A stretch of 64,000 nucleotides of DNA from Capsicum annuum (Eukaryota; Streptophyta; Magnoliopsida; Solanales; Solanaceae): assembly GCF_002878395.1 (NCBI RefSeq), contig NC_061120.1:94820116-94884115 (forward strand), read 5' to 3'. Of the stretch, positions 1 to 11,012 are shown one piece after another. A program made the position numbers and the translations under genes. Below the pieces are notes generated by a model that was given only the letters and a program-made list of their open reading frames with translations, did not search any database and was not told where the DNA came from. Every line of letters begins with the position of its first letter. Position 1 is the stretch's first letter.

Positions 1-532
1 AGGAGGCTTAGTAACTTTAAATATCATCAAGTATCATACCATCCCCTAGCCTACATTATATGACAAAGAGAAGACCAATAGTGATCCTAGGTGACCTGTC
101 TGAAAATCTTGGTTAGAAAATGAGGGCAAGCCTATGGTATTTGGCATACATTGATTGGAACTTCTTTCTAAGAGTGAGCGTCTTTTGATTTTCCCCATGG
201 TTACATATGTGATGTTTGATAAAAGTGAAAAAGAACTTCTTTGTAGTGAGGGCACACTGGTTACGTTGCTAGTTGCTAAATTGTTTGGATTGTGTAACCT
301 AGGTAAATGCATGCGTGTTGTTGTTGAATTGATGCCATATCTTGATTGCTTCGTATCGCATTCTTGTTCTTCAATAATATGCGCAGTTGTTGTTTTTAAA
401 TTAATTGACCTTGGAGATGGTGAAGATGTTTTGAGATAATATGGATGGTTGATTGCCGAATCTATTATGTATCCTCTTGGTTGTGTTTTAGTTGCTTGAG
501 GACAAGAAATTGTTTTAAGTTGAGGGAGTTAA
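1..532 (+). mobile_element. 3' internal region of a Tat-like Ty3/gypsy element
   Basis: Stretch leading into the 3' LTR that begins at 533. The open frame at 155-439 (94 codons) resembles nothing I recognise and is probably chance, since Tat-type elements usually carry a long non-coding 3' region here. The last 40 bases carry the polypurine tract and a conserved stem-loop (separate entry), which fixes the plus orientation. The 5' part of the element lies outside the window, so its target duplication cannot be checked. Confidence 0.6.
492..532 (+). promoter_or_regulatory. 3' stem-loop and polypurine tract of Tat-like element
   Basis: TTGCTTGAGGACAAG (half of a near-palindrome) is followed by TTTTAAGTTGAGGGAG, immediately before the LTR start TGTGTGAG. 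In LTR retrotransposons the polypurine tract primes plus-strand DNA synthesis. The same arrangement recurs on the minus strand at 21854-21885 and, more decayed, at 3770-3800. Confidence 0.65.
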
Positions 533-724
533 TGTGTGAGCAGATGCTAACACATTTGAGGCTTTTAACCGAGAATAATTTCAAATTCTTAAGCAACTTT
601 TGTCGTTTTTGATTGTTTTCTCTTTGTTATTGCAGGAAAAGTCAAGATAAAAGAAAACTAACAACAATTAAGATAAAAGAGTTGAATTTTGAGCAAAATA
701 AGAAGGGAAGTGTAGTTCACAACT

Positions 725-1135
725 TGTCTGATAAGTCGTCAACTCCCTGATAAGCTATTAGAGTTGACGTCAGCCTTAGACAGAGAATGGGTTTCAGCTG
801 GAATTCATGATAATATCTGTGATAGGCCATCAGAAGTACGATAAGCCATCAGGATCATCGTTATGCTTAGATAGAGAAAGGTTTTCAGCTGGAATTCGTG
901 ACAACATCGGTGATAAGTCGTCAAAGTTGTGATAAGCCATCAGGCTCGTCGTCACGTTTGGGAAGTGCTTGAGAAATTAAAGTGAAGATGTGATAATGTC
1001 TGTGATAAGTGATCATGTATCTGATAAGCCATCAAGAATGTCGTCGCACATAAGCATAAGGAAAAAATTTGAAGCATGCATGACAACATATTCCGATAAG
1101 CTATCAAAACTCTGATAAGCCGCCAGACATGTCAT
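725..1135 (+). promoter_or_regulatory. U3 cluster of GATAAG-type repeats
   Basis: About eleven imperfect copies of GATAAGYCRTCA, several in longer near-repeats of about 125 bp that share TTTCAGCTGGAATTC. A perfect TGACGTCA palindrome sits at 765-772. The block ends just upstream of the TATA box, where retrotransposon enhancers usually lie. A regulatory role is inferred from position and repetition only. Confidence 0.5.
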
Positions 1136-1189
1136 CACCTAAAAGAAAAATTCTAAATTTTTCATTTCGGATTTTTCTTAAGTTATGGA

Positions 1190-1197
1190 TATAAATA
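1190..1197 (+). promoter_or_regulatory. TATA box of the Tat-like LTR
   Basis: TATAAATA in the context GGATATAAATAGCAGC, about 50 bp downstream of the GATAAG cluster. This is the expected start of retroelement transcription (U3/R border). Confidence 0.5.
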
Positions 1198-2159
1198 GCA
1201 GCTTCTAGGGTTTCATTAGGGAGGCTGAACATATCGGGGGGAAGAAAACTTATTCCAAGGGATTTCACTTCTCTTTGGGGGTTTGAACTTAAAATTCAAT
1301 CTTCAACTCTTTGATTTGGTTGTGGGAATTTTATTTTGAACGTGGAAGAGAATAAACTCCATACTTTATCTTTTGTAAGTTTAATTACTTTGAATGATGA
1401 ATATAATTGTTGTTATCTCTTTCTTTCTCATGTGGAACTAAAACCCACAACTAGGGTTGTGGAACCTATGATTATTCCTCCATGGATTTAATATTTGGTC
1501 AGGGTTCGAGTGATTGTGGGAACATCTTGATAATTCTTTTATATTAATTTTTTATATTGGTTGCAAACAATAGGCCTTTCTTGCTTTTGATTTGCTTGAG
1601 ATAAAAAATCAACCCTAGTGAGAAGTTAATTATCAACGAGGATTTGGGAAGTTAGGTTCTCATCTAATGATTAATGTTGTAACAAGATTCATCCATTCGA
1701 GATAAAATCAATGTGAATAGAATGATTTCCTAAGTTAGAGAGAATTAGGGAGTTCAACATCTAGGTAGGTTGAGAAACACTTATATGGACTGCCGAAAAT
1801 GATAATTTGGTGTTTCCCATAAGTCACGAGAATTCAATACTACAACTGTTATTCAATGGAGGATTACTAATCATGCTGATCGCAACTCTGTTTCTCTATA
1901 TCAATGATTTGAAATATTGCAGTGTAAGATTTGAGTTCTAAGGCAAATTGAAGTGTTAACAAATTTTGTTTAATAATTAAAAACCCCTATATTGTCTGCT
2001 CGTGCCAGGTGTTTGAATTTAAATTGTTTCTTTAGTTTCGAACGAGTTTAATCACCAATCACATTATTCCCTGTGGATTCAACCCCGACTCCAAATTTGG
2101 GTAAATATATTGACGATGACCGCATTGCACTAAATTGACGTGTAAGTTCAGCGTTATCA

Positions 2160-2250
2160 ATGGGGGCCCAGTATCATTGCATGTTTAAGGCTTCAGGTAC
2201 ATCGTAATCCTTTACTTTTGTAGATGAAAGTTCTTTTAGTAATGGATATT
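2160..2250. other. Short spacer between two LTR elements
   Basis: Ninety-one bases between the plus-strand LTR and element A. The last five (2246-2250, ATATT) are the left copy of element A's target duplication. The spacer is therefore the sequence into which element A inserted and continues at 10436. No coding signal. Confidence 0.6.
2246..2250. other. Target site duplication, left copy (element A)
   Basis: ATATT directly outside the TG terminus at 2251. The identical ATATT is at 10431-10435. Confidence 0.85.
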
Positions 2251-3769
2251 TGATAACGCTCAACTTACATGTCAAACTAAGTTCATGGTGGTGGTCGTCA
2301 ATATACTCACTATACTTTGGAGTCGGGGTCAAATCTACGAGGAACAATTTGAGTGGCGATCAAATTAATTTGAAATGATCGATACAAGTTAAATTCAAAC
2401 AAATAGTACAAAAAGATAAAATGGGGGAGATAGGTTCCTACACTAATGTTTCTTTTTGGGTTTTTCGAGTATAAATTTAGTGCAACGAATAATTACAGTT
2501 TAACAATTATGCATGAATCTTAGGATTATGCATTACTAAGGTAGTGATAAGTGGATATTATCAATCAACATCAATTTAGTAATACAAATATTGGTAGGTT
2601 TGGTTATGTAGTTTGATGCGAGTCTTTCAACAAAACACCAAACTTTCACACATTGATTCTTTCGAATACCTAATAAGTGTGTTCAGCAATTTGCAACCAC
2701 AACCTCAATCTAGTAATCCATATTTCTAGGTTGATACCTATGGTATAGTAAACCTCACATTCATCATTATGTCTAAGATAGTAAAAATTTAGCAAACTAC
2801 ACACATAATTGTGTATCATTGATTTGGTTTCCACATCCCTCTTTCAAGGATGATATAGATTCTTAAACTTCACCCGAAAACCCTTCCTTCGAAGATGACT
2901 TTGAGCTTTCTAGAGCATGGAGGTTTCAATCATCAAAACCATGTGGGTATTTGGTGCTTTCACCCATCAAATCCCTACCAAATTAACATAGAAATGATCA
3001 AATTCATAAACATGAATTACCAAATAGATGCTAACAATAACAACCCATACACACTTTAACCCTTATTCACACATAACCCCACGAGGGAGATTTAGATACA
3101 CATAAGATAAATAAGCATAGATATACATATAATCTCTATTGAAATGAATTGTTGAAGATTTAAGTGAATGTTACTTCAAACTTGGCTCTCCCACAATATC
3201 AACAATGGTAGTGAGCGAATCTTCCAGTTAGAAAGTCTCCAATGTATTCTTTACCTAAATTTTACACAATATTTTCTTCTCTAACAATGGAGGCTATGGA
3301 GTCAAGAGATAAAACCTAAAAATTGGGGAAGATGGACTATGATACATGATAGGGTTTGAGTTATTTTGTCAAAATTGGGGTCAGTCACGTGCATTTTCAA
3401 TTTTTCCCTTGGGATGGTCTGTTTCTCTAAGCTACAATCACACGAATCCGGCTGCGACCGCGGCTATATGACCACGAGTAAATTCCATTATTGGTGTTTT
3501 ATTACTTTTGCTTGATTACCGCAATCACAGTGAGCAAACTGCAACCACGGTACCTGAGGCCTTGCTACTCTAAGTCTTTATTTGAATTTTTCTTTCTCTG
3601 TGTTGATCATTTTTAGCTCCCATCCACATCTTTTGATCTCCTCAACTCTATGCCTCCTACGAGTGGATATTAGTGCATTTTATCACTAATATATCTCATT
3701 CATACATTCACAATAAGGCAATGTGCACAAATGTTTAGTGAGAATGAGTGGTAAAAGCACCACTCATCA
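2251..3769 (-). repeat. 3' LTR of element A
   Basis: About 1.52 kb, starting TGATAACGCTC and ending CCACTCATCA on the plus strand, that is TG...CA on the element's own strand. It aligns end to end with 8937-10430 and with 26622-27940. CG-rich motifs such as CCGCGG and GCGACC lie at about 3450-3555, the position of the CG-motif cluster in the G-family LTR. Confidence 0.85.
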
Positions 3770-5730
3770 ATACTCCCAACTTAAAGCATTTTCTTGTACT
3801 TAAGCAGCACTACCTCTTACCATGAGACAACAATTCACTATGCCAAACTTTATACCTTAAATCTTACAGTGACTTTAACCATAGTCAATACCATAAGTAG
3901 CTCATTGCACATGGGCTAAGATAATTTCACTACACCTCTTACCATAAGATGCGACATTCAAGGATACATAGAACTTTATAGAGAAACTAAGCAACAACAA
4001 CCAATACTCTATAGGTGCCTTCCTCTTGACCACAACTTAGCTATATTCCATTTGCCTCATACTTTGGAAGGAGACAAAATTACCCAGCCCAACTTGTTTC
4101 GTATGTCAATCCTCCTAAGAAAGAAAAATTCCTGTCAGCAAGCTACCAAAAATGCAACAAGGAATTTTAAGTGAAAGAACTCTCCATCACACAAAAGAAA
4201 CATCTATGCAAAAAGTGTCATACCATAAGCTTGCCCCTATTTTCAATTGCCACCACAACAAAAGTAAATGGTTGGAGATCTCAAAAGTCTTTCTAAGCAT
4301 GTAATGTAGGTTTGGGTTAGGGTTAGATATCGTTGGGTAATAACATGGCTACACCCTTTCTTGAACATGTACATCACACTTTTTCAATCCTTCTTTTTCA
4401 CTATGGGCCACACTTTGTTTTCTCTCTTTTATCATGCCTACCTTTTATTTCTTTTTTTTACCGAACTTCGTTCATCTCTTTCTCTTGCACTTTCACGCAA
4501 TTCTTTTCTTTATTTCACTTCTTCTTCTTCTATTCGGCTCTTTTCAAAGAATAGGCACATTAGGCATATAACTACATCTTCGTGACACCAAACATACTTC
4601 CATAAATCTTTACCACCCCTAACTTAGGCTTTTAGCCTATAATTACATTCTCAAGTTCAAGTAGGGTATTATTAAAAAGTGGAATAAAAAAAATGGTTTA
4701 TGACTTGTAATGTGTTTGCCAAAGAAAGGTCCAGAGGCTCAAAGTGGGTAAATAGGGGTTATATTCATGCTTGGGTAGGCTCTTTGGGCTAGGGTGGGCT
4801 TCCAAAATCATAAAGGTGTCCTAAGATCATTTCTCCTATCAAAGACAATCAACGTTAACTTTGAAAGATTAATGGGGCAGGTTTTAGATAACACAAGTGT
4901 ACAAGAGATTAATACAAAAATCTCACCACACATGGCATGTAAAATTTGCCAAGGGCGCTAAATGTCCTTCCCGTGAGAGACAAAATGGGAATATATATTT
5001 CTATTCATCAGTCAAGATTTATGATTCCACAAAAAGAGAAACAGTTATGTTACAAAATTTCCCACGTCCATGTCCTTGATTTTATTCTTAAAATTTTTGG
5101 ACGGAAGGGGTTGTTCATTTTACATTAGCACTACACAAATTTACTAAAATATGGAAAGAACCAAAGCCTTAGTTTCATATTGAGGCTCAAAATGGGCAAA
5201 ATACCCAATTGGCTACTTACACATCATCAATGGTGTACAAAGTGACTCCATCTTTACTACATACAATGCTACAGGTACTCAGACTTTCCTTACATTTTTA
5301 ACATTTATGCTTTGGGTACTCGGACTTCCCCTGCACCTATGTCTAAAAACCCAAACACAATGCTTCTCCCTTAAGAATATCGCAATCAATCCATCATAGG
5401 GAAAAGCTAGTCATGCATCACCAAAATCAAAATAAACTTAAATTAAAAGAATTCTAAAAATAAAAGAAAATCATGATAATACATAAAACGTGGGTACCAT
5501 TAGGGTACCCAAAAATATAGAATCTCAAGGCTAAATAAAAATATTATCCAAAACATTATCTCAAAAAAATCACATAAAAAGAAATATCCAGCATCATACC
5601 ATCAAAACACTACAAATTTAGGGGCACACCCAACTAAAAGGAATGCACTGTCCTTACTGGATATGAAATAAATCAAGAGTAATAGGTGTCTCGCTAAATC
5701 CGCCTCAAGAGCTGCTCTCTCCTACTGACT
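3770..5730 (-). other. 3' untranslated region of element A
   Basis: Non-coding stretch between the decayed ORF and the 3' LTR. Read on the minus strand it ends in a decayed TGCTTAAGTACAAG stem-loop and AAGTTGGGAGTA polypurine tract next to the LTR. It matches 21854-23820 of element B along its length, for example the shared CTCTTACCATGAGACAA. Overlapping plus-strand frames at 4333-4585 are low-complexity T/C-rich shadows. Confidence 0.65.
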
Positions 5731-6965
5731 TTACACTATCACCACAGCATCATTAGCCGACCAACTAGCAGGGGCCTCATTTTCATCGTCCAACCTCAGT
5801 GAAGGTAGTCTCTCATTGGGTTTGAGCACCTTAAAGATGCCCTTTAGCCCCTTCTATATCTTTTTGAAGAACTTGTATTTCTTCATCTCTCTCTTTATAA
5901 TCTTTTTATATGACTCCTTGAGGTCCCTGTATGATCTTGCCAAGGATAAGTAAGCTCCCTCTAAACTAGAAATAGTGGCTCCCTACTTTTTCTGCTCCTC
6001 ATGATATATGTCATAATCTAACCGAGTTATATTTGAGTGACAAATAGTGGATGGCTCTCCTGGTCCCTGAGGCAATCTGGACACTAGCTCTCTAACCTCC
6101 CTAATTTAACCTGACATTTCATCGAGGGGGTTGGCTAAAGAAGGTCTAGAAGAATATGTGCCCTTTTGGGCTAATTTTCCCATGTGCACTTTTCTCTTCT
6201 TACTTTGACCTGGGGCACACTTACCTCTAAAATTAAGCAGAAAGATGAGGGAGCTTGGCCATACCCACGTATCTGCACCATACTTATCCACTCATGCCAT
6301 CTTGCAAAAATCAATGATAAGGGAAGTAGAAGAAGGAATGTACCTCCATGAGTATGGAAATACCTTCACTCTGAAAGAACAATCTTGCCTAGATTAAGTA
6401 GGATGCCAGAAAGAATACAAGCCACCATTCGAGCTCTTAAATTTGTGACAATGGTCATATGGGTGCATGGTGATACTCTACTGCATAAGATGTTAAACCA
6501 TAGCCTAGCTTCTGCTGTGAAATCCTTCATCAGAATATCTCTCGTATTAATGGACTAGTAAAAGTCTTTTTCAGGACATAAAATGTTGGCCATCCAGGTC
6601 CCCGACTTACATTTTCTTTCCTGAAACTAACCCATGTTAGCATCTGGGGGTCCATACACTGTATTAACCTGCTCTGCTCTAAAGTTCACCTACTTGCCTA
6701 GAAATATCATCACTGGGTTTGTTAGAGAAACTATGCTAAGGTTTTTATAGAAATCATGCATCCACTTCTCATTAGCATAGCAGGGTTTTGGGACAAAACA
6801 CATCAATCGGGACGCAGTGAGTTTGGCATAAAATTCTGGGAGCTTCTGCACCACCTTGCCTGAGCTAATACACCTTCCAGGAAGTAGCTTAGTCCAAAGA
6901 TAATCATAATATTAGGTGTGCTGGCATTGTGAAACCATGAATCGAGTATTATCCAAATCTCCTAT
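5731..6965 (-). pseudogene. Putative plant transposon protein-type ORF (element A), broken
   Basis: One minus-strand frame can be followed from about 6965 to the TAA at 5731 through about six internal stops. In order it reads: CYANEKWMHDFYKN; VYGPPDANM; LWFNILCSRVSPCTHMT; NLRARMVACILSGILLNLGK (about 6375-6445); MDKYGADTWVWP; a basic SKKRKVHMGK patch; and a Lys/Glu-rich tail containing SYRDLKESYKKIIKREMKK that looks coiled-coil. The W...P...T...N..ARM...IL.G...N.GK pattern is how I recognise the domain catalogued as putative plant transposon protein. It lacks catalytic motifs, and its function is unknown to me. Element B carries the homologue at 23820-25030. Confidence 0.65.
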
Positions 6966-8913
6966 TTTTTAGGTTGATAACCTGTAGACAATACAACTTA
7001 GGCCAATGATGGTATTATCATTCCGAAAATATGCTAAATTAAATAGCTTAGCTCATGAGGTAGTGTTAGGAAGGTTTTAGGGATACTGAGAGATGTTGAA
7101 AGGTTTTGATTCTTGTATAAAATTTCCCTTAAGTATGGAGATCGTGGACCGTTAGCCGCGATTGTGATCACACAACCGCGGTCATCGAGACTGTGATTGC
7201 AGTACCTAAGACCGAGATTGCAGTACCTAAGACCGAGTGTACAGTTCTTGTACATTACATTGAAATGCAATTCTAACCCCTAATACCTCATTTTAACTAG
7301 TCATGAAAGCATTATAAATAGTGTATTAAAGCCTAGAATGAGTGATTGCAACCCTTAAACTTGAAAGAATTCAGATTGGACTCTTTGGGAAATTTTGTGT
7401 AACACACGGTGCACACGATTGCTTTGACCATTTAAAGCATAACTTTGGGTACTCAAGACTTTCCCATTAGCATGTACAACAACTACAATAGCTAATCACA
7501 GTAATTATTAAAACTAAGCATAGAGTTAGCAATGAAAACACTATTTTAGGCCTCATTCAATATTACAAGTTTTTAGCATATAATCGTCTTCAAATAAAAA
7601 GACTTAACACAACTTACTAGATTCGATGACATAAGGAATAGAGTTGATGCTTGAATATTCTATGAAATGTCACAAATTGGAGAGAATTTTTTAGATAAAT
7701 TGAAGAAGGAGTGTGGGGGCGATGCCTCCACCTCTTTTCGTGTGTCTCCACTTAGAAGAGATAAATCTCCATCCTAACTTTCATTAAAAATATAATTAGT
7801 AGAAGAAGGACAGAAGATTCAAATCTTTCAAGATGAGGATTGGAAGAGGCAAGGACATGGAAAGCAAGTTTCTATCTCTCTATGTGGAAGACTTAAACCT
7901 TTTACCCAATTTGATATCAAATTTTCGCACGTCAATAGACCATTCCTTGTACATTGGAAGTTGAGTTTCTTGGCAATTGACAGATGGGGTTCCATATCCT
8001 CCTTTGGAATGCCAAATTCCAAAATAAAAGAGTCAGACTCCGTCTCCAATTTGTTCTTTGAACAAAGGGATAGATCCTCATCACATCCTCTAGGCATAAG
8101 GTTGAAAAGTGGGTTGAACAAGGTCCAACAGCTAATTTTGAGTTATCCTCCCTCGAAGCATCTTCACACTAAAATGAACTAGAGTCATTATAAGATATGT
8201 TTTTTATTATTCTCTTGACTCTAGTATCATTTATTTTATTTTGGCTTCTTCTTCCTTATATGAGTCAAATGATTAGGAAGACACCGAGGAATCTTCGCTG
8301 CCAAGATTTTCATCATAGCTTTGTTTTAGTTCTTGACAAATCTATTCTTGGGAGATAGGCATTGTAGGGATTATTTCAAGCTTTTCTTCTTTTCCCATTA
8401 CTTCCTTCTTGACACTTGTCCATTCTTGATGTATGTATTCTATATTTTCCCCCATTGTCTCTACCTGATCCAATATATCGAATAACCTTAGGTCACAACT
8501 ATTGCACTTGGTGTGTTGCTCTTCCTTTTTCTCATTATAAGACCTATTAATCTCATAAGAAGAACTAGAAATCCGGTTAGTATAATAGGCCGGAGGGCCA
8601 TTTAGACAATAAAATCAATGTCCCATTCTAACTACTTCATAAAGGACAACCATACTCTCTATAAAATCGAGATGGTGATTCCGTCTTCCTCCAAGGAACA
8701 TAGTTACAATCTATATTAAAGTGTGGTCCATCATAATATAAGAATGGTTGTCAAGATAGGAATTCAAACTATCCAACTCATACTTGGTGGAATATTCTAT
8801 AGAGATAAGTGAAAATAAAATAAAATCTACCTACAAAGAAAATCACAAACACATACATACAAGCTTGAATTCAAGCAAATAACTAGAATTCCAAACTCTA
8901 ATTCGCCAATTTT
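6966..8913 (-). other. 5' leader of element A with a conserved small ORF trace
   Basis: Region between the primer-binding site and the decayed ORF. A 97-codon minus-strand frame at 7828-8121 contains ESDSFILEFGIPKEDMEPHL. Element B has a related frame at 26223-26420 (PYILEFDIQKGHMRTPH). Preservation of reading frame in both copies hints at a former small coding exon or leader peptide, but no known domain is visible. CG-rich motifs (CCGCGATTGTGATC, ACCGCGGTCATC) lie at 7155-7190. Confidence 0.45.
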
Positions 8914-8932
8914 TTCCCAAGAAACTACGCCA
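8914..8932 (-). other. Primer-binding site, tRNA-Asp type, decayed
   Basis: On the minus strand, four bases inside the 5' LTR end, TGGCGTAGTTTCTTGGGAA matches TGGCGCCGTTGCCGGGGAA at 14 of 19 positions. The latter is the complement of plant tRNA-Asp(GTC) 3' ends, used by many Tat-type elements. Element B has an independently decayed version at 26600-26618. Confidence 0.6.
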
Positions 8933-8936
8933 TTTT

Positions 8937-10430
8937 TGATAATGCTCAAATTACACATAAAATTAAGTGCAAAGCGGTCATCATCAATATATTCATCCAA
9001 CTTTGGAGTAAGGGTTGAATCCATGAAAAACAATGTGAGTGGCGATCAACTTTATTAAAAATGATAGATAGAAGTTAAATTCAAACAAATGGTAGAAAAA
9101 AGATAAAATGGAGGAGAAAGGTTCCTACACTAAAGTTTCTTTTTGGGTTTTTCTAGTATAAATTTGAGGCTATGAATAATTAGAGTTTAACAATTAAGCA
9201 GGATCTTGGGATTATGCATTTCTAAGGGAGTGATATGTGGGTGTTAGCAATCAACATAAATTTAATAAGACAAATATGAGTAGGTTTGGTTATGAAAATT
9301 GATGCTAATCTCTCAACAAAATGAAAATTTTTCACCACTTTATTCATTTGAATACCTAATAGGTTTGTTAAACAAGTTGTAACTACAACCTCAATCTAGG
9401 CATCCCTATTTAGGAGGATAAATATGGTATAGTTAATCTCACATTTACCCTTATCTCTAAGATAGTAAAAATTTAGCAAACTACACACATAATATTCTAT
9501 CATTACTTTGGTTTCCACATCCTTCTTTCAAGGGAGATATCGATTCCTACACTTTACCCAAAACCCTTCTTTTGAAGATGTCCTTGAGCTTTTTAGAGCT
9601 TGGAACTTTCACTCATCAAACCCATATTGGTATTTGGTTCTTTCACCCATAAAATCCCAACCAAATTAGCATAGTAATGATAAAACCCATAACCATGATT
9701 TACCAAATAGATGCTAACAATAACAATCCATACATATTTTAACCTCTATTCACACATAACCGCAAGAGAGAGATTTAGCTACACGGAAGATAATAAGCAT
9801 TGATATAACCATAATCTCTATTGAAATGAATTGTTAAAGAATTAAGTAGATGTTACTTTAAACTTGACTCTCCCATAATTTCAACAATAGTAGTGAGCAA
9901 ATCTTCCACTTAGAAATTCTCCAATGTATTCTTCACCCAAAATTTACACGATATTTTCTTCTTCAAAAATAGAGGCTATGGAGTCAAGATCTCAAACCTA
10001 AAATTGGGGAAGATGGAATATGATACATGATAGGTTTTGAGTTATTTTTTCAAAATTGGGGTCAGCCATGTGCATTTATGGTTTTGCCCTTGGGTTGATA
10101 TCTTTTACTAACCCATGATCATGGTTATGCGACTGCGGGTAAATTTTTTGATCGTGGTTGGATAAACTTTTCTTGACTGCCACGATCACGATCAGTAAAC
10201 TACGACTACGGTACTTGAGGCCTTGCTTCTCCAGTTCTTTATCTGCACTTTTCTTGCTCTGTTTTGATCATTTTCAGCTGCCATCCATATATTTTGGTCT
10301 CCATAACTCTATTACTTCAAATAGTGGACATTAGTGCATTTTATCACCAATATGTCTCATTCATACATTCATAATAAGGTAATATGCATAAATGTTCAGT
10401 GAGAATGAGTGGTAAAATCCCCACTAGTTA
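8937..10430 (-). repeat. 5' LTR of element A
   Basis: About 1.49 kb, aligning with 2251-3769. On the plus strand it begins TGATAATGCTC and ends CCACTAGTTA; the outer base pair has decayed from CA to TA, but the adjacent ATATT duplication fixes the edge. Confidence 0.85.
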
Positions 10431-10435
10431 ATATT
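10431..10435. other. Target site duplication, right copy (element A)
   Basis: ATATT immediately after the LTR, identical to 2246-2250. Confidence 0.85.
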
Positions 10436-10769
10436 ATAATTACACTTCAGGTCACTTTTTTATTTATGCTTAGTTTCATCGTTTAGATTTTTCCTATAGT
10501 TGTCCCAAGTTTTTTAAAACTTGTTGGAACTGATAATTCAGTTATTAGGCAGTTCATTTGGTTTTTTTAGAGTCAATTCCCTTTTTTAAGCCTTCATTAG
10601 TTCAAACTAGTTGTTGGATGAATACTTTGGCTAAACGACCTCGTATGCCAATTTGACAGTTCCAACTGCTTCAGAACATCTATTTAGGTTCAACTATTGG
10701 AGGAGACTTGGAATTTCTCCAATGGTCCTGGTACATCACTTCAACAATGCCTTTGATTTCTTAAGCAAT

Positions 10770-10965
10770 CTGCCAAACCACAACAAGTATCACTTAAGCA
10801 ATATATTATCGCTTAAGTAAATGGCTTGACTGCGTTGGCACTATCGTGTAAGTGATACTTATTTCTTATATGAGACATTGGCTCAAGAAACTAGATATCA
10901 CGTTAGTGATTTACTAATCACATAAGAAACTGGAGTGCTAGAGCACAAGTATCTCTTTAGAGACC
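10770..10965 (+). promoter_or_regulatory. CTTAAGC motif cluster upstream of D1 TATA box
   Basis: Repeated forms of ATCGCTTAAGTAA and CACTTAAGCAATA with decayed relatives (GTGTAAGTGATACTTA, ATCACGTTAGTGA), ending about 45 bp before TATAAATA at 11005. A similar pair, ACCGCTTAAGCAG and CTGCTTAAGCGATC, lies in the next LTR at 13503-13540. Enhancer function is inferred. Confidence 0.45.
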
Positions 10966-11004
10966 CAAAGTTTAACTAAACAATACCCATGAACCTGGGA
11001 AGTG

Positions 11005-11012
11005 TATAAATA
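11005..11012 (+). promoter_or_regulatory. TATA box of LTR D1
   Basis: TATAAATA in GGGAAGTGTATAAATACCTA. Expected U3/R junction of the plus-strand LTR. Confidence 0.5.

Larger units (their letters stand above)
533..2159 (+). repeat. 3' LTR of Tat-like Ty3/gypsy element
   Basis: About 1.63 kb. It starts TGTGTGAG directly after the polypurine tract and ends GCGTTATCA. The last ~80 bases (2080-2159) carry the Tat-type LTR end signature (CCCCGACTCC..., ATATATTGACGATGACCGC), which recurs inverted at 2251-2340 in element A. A TATA box lies at 1190-1197. The upstream U3 is full of GATAAG(T/C)C(G/A)TCA repeats. No TSD can be tested because the 5' LTR is outside the window. Confidence 0.7.
2251..10430 (-). 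mobile_element. Element A: near-complete non-autonomous LTR element (LARD-like, Tat-type)
   Basis: An 8.18 kb element bounded by direct LTRs at 2251-3769 and 8937-10430 and by a perfect 5-bp target duplication ATATT (2246-2250 and 10431-10435). Orientation is minus: the primer-binding site abuts the right LTR and the polypurine tract abuts the left one. The internal region holds no gag, protease, RT or integrase, only a decayed ORF of the putative plant transposon protein type. The LTRs differ by roughly 15-20 percent by eye, so insertion is old. Element B (21854-27940) is a second copy. It presumably depended on the enzymes of an autonomous Tat-like element. Confidence 0.85.

Noticed and set aside
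155..439. 94-codon plus-strand frame as a gene
   Set aside because: Lies in the 3' region of a Tat-like element just before its polypurine tract; no domain and no supporting copy in the window.
4333..4585. Overlapping Phe/Ser-rich plus-strand frames as small membrane proteins
   Set aside because: T/C-rich low-complexity sequence antisense to the 3' untranslated region of element A; not kept open in element B.
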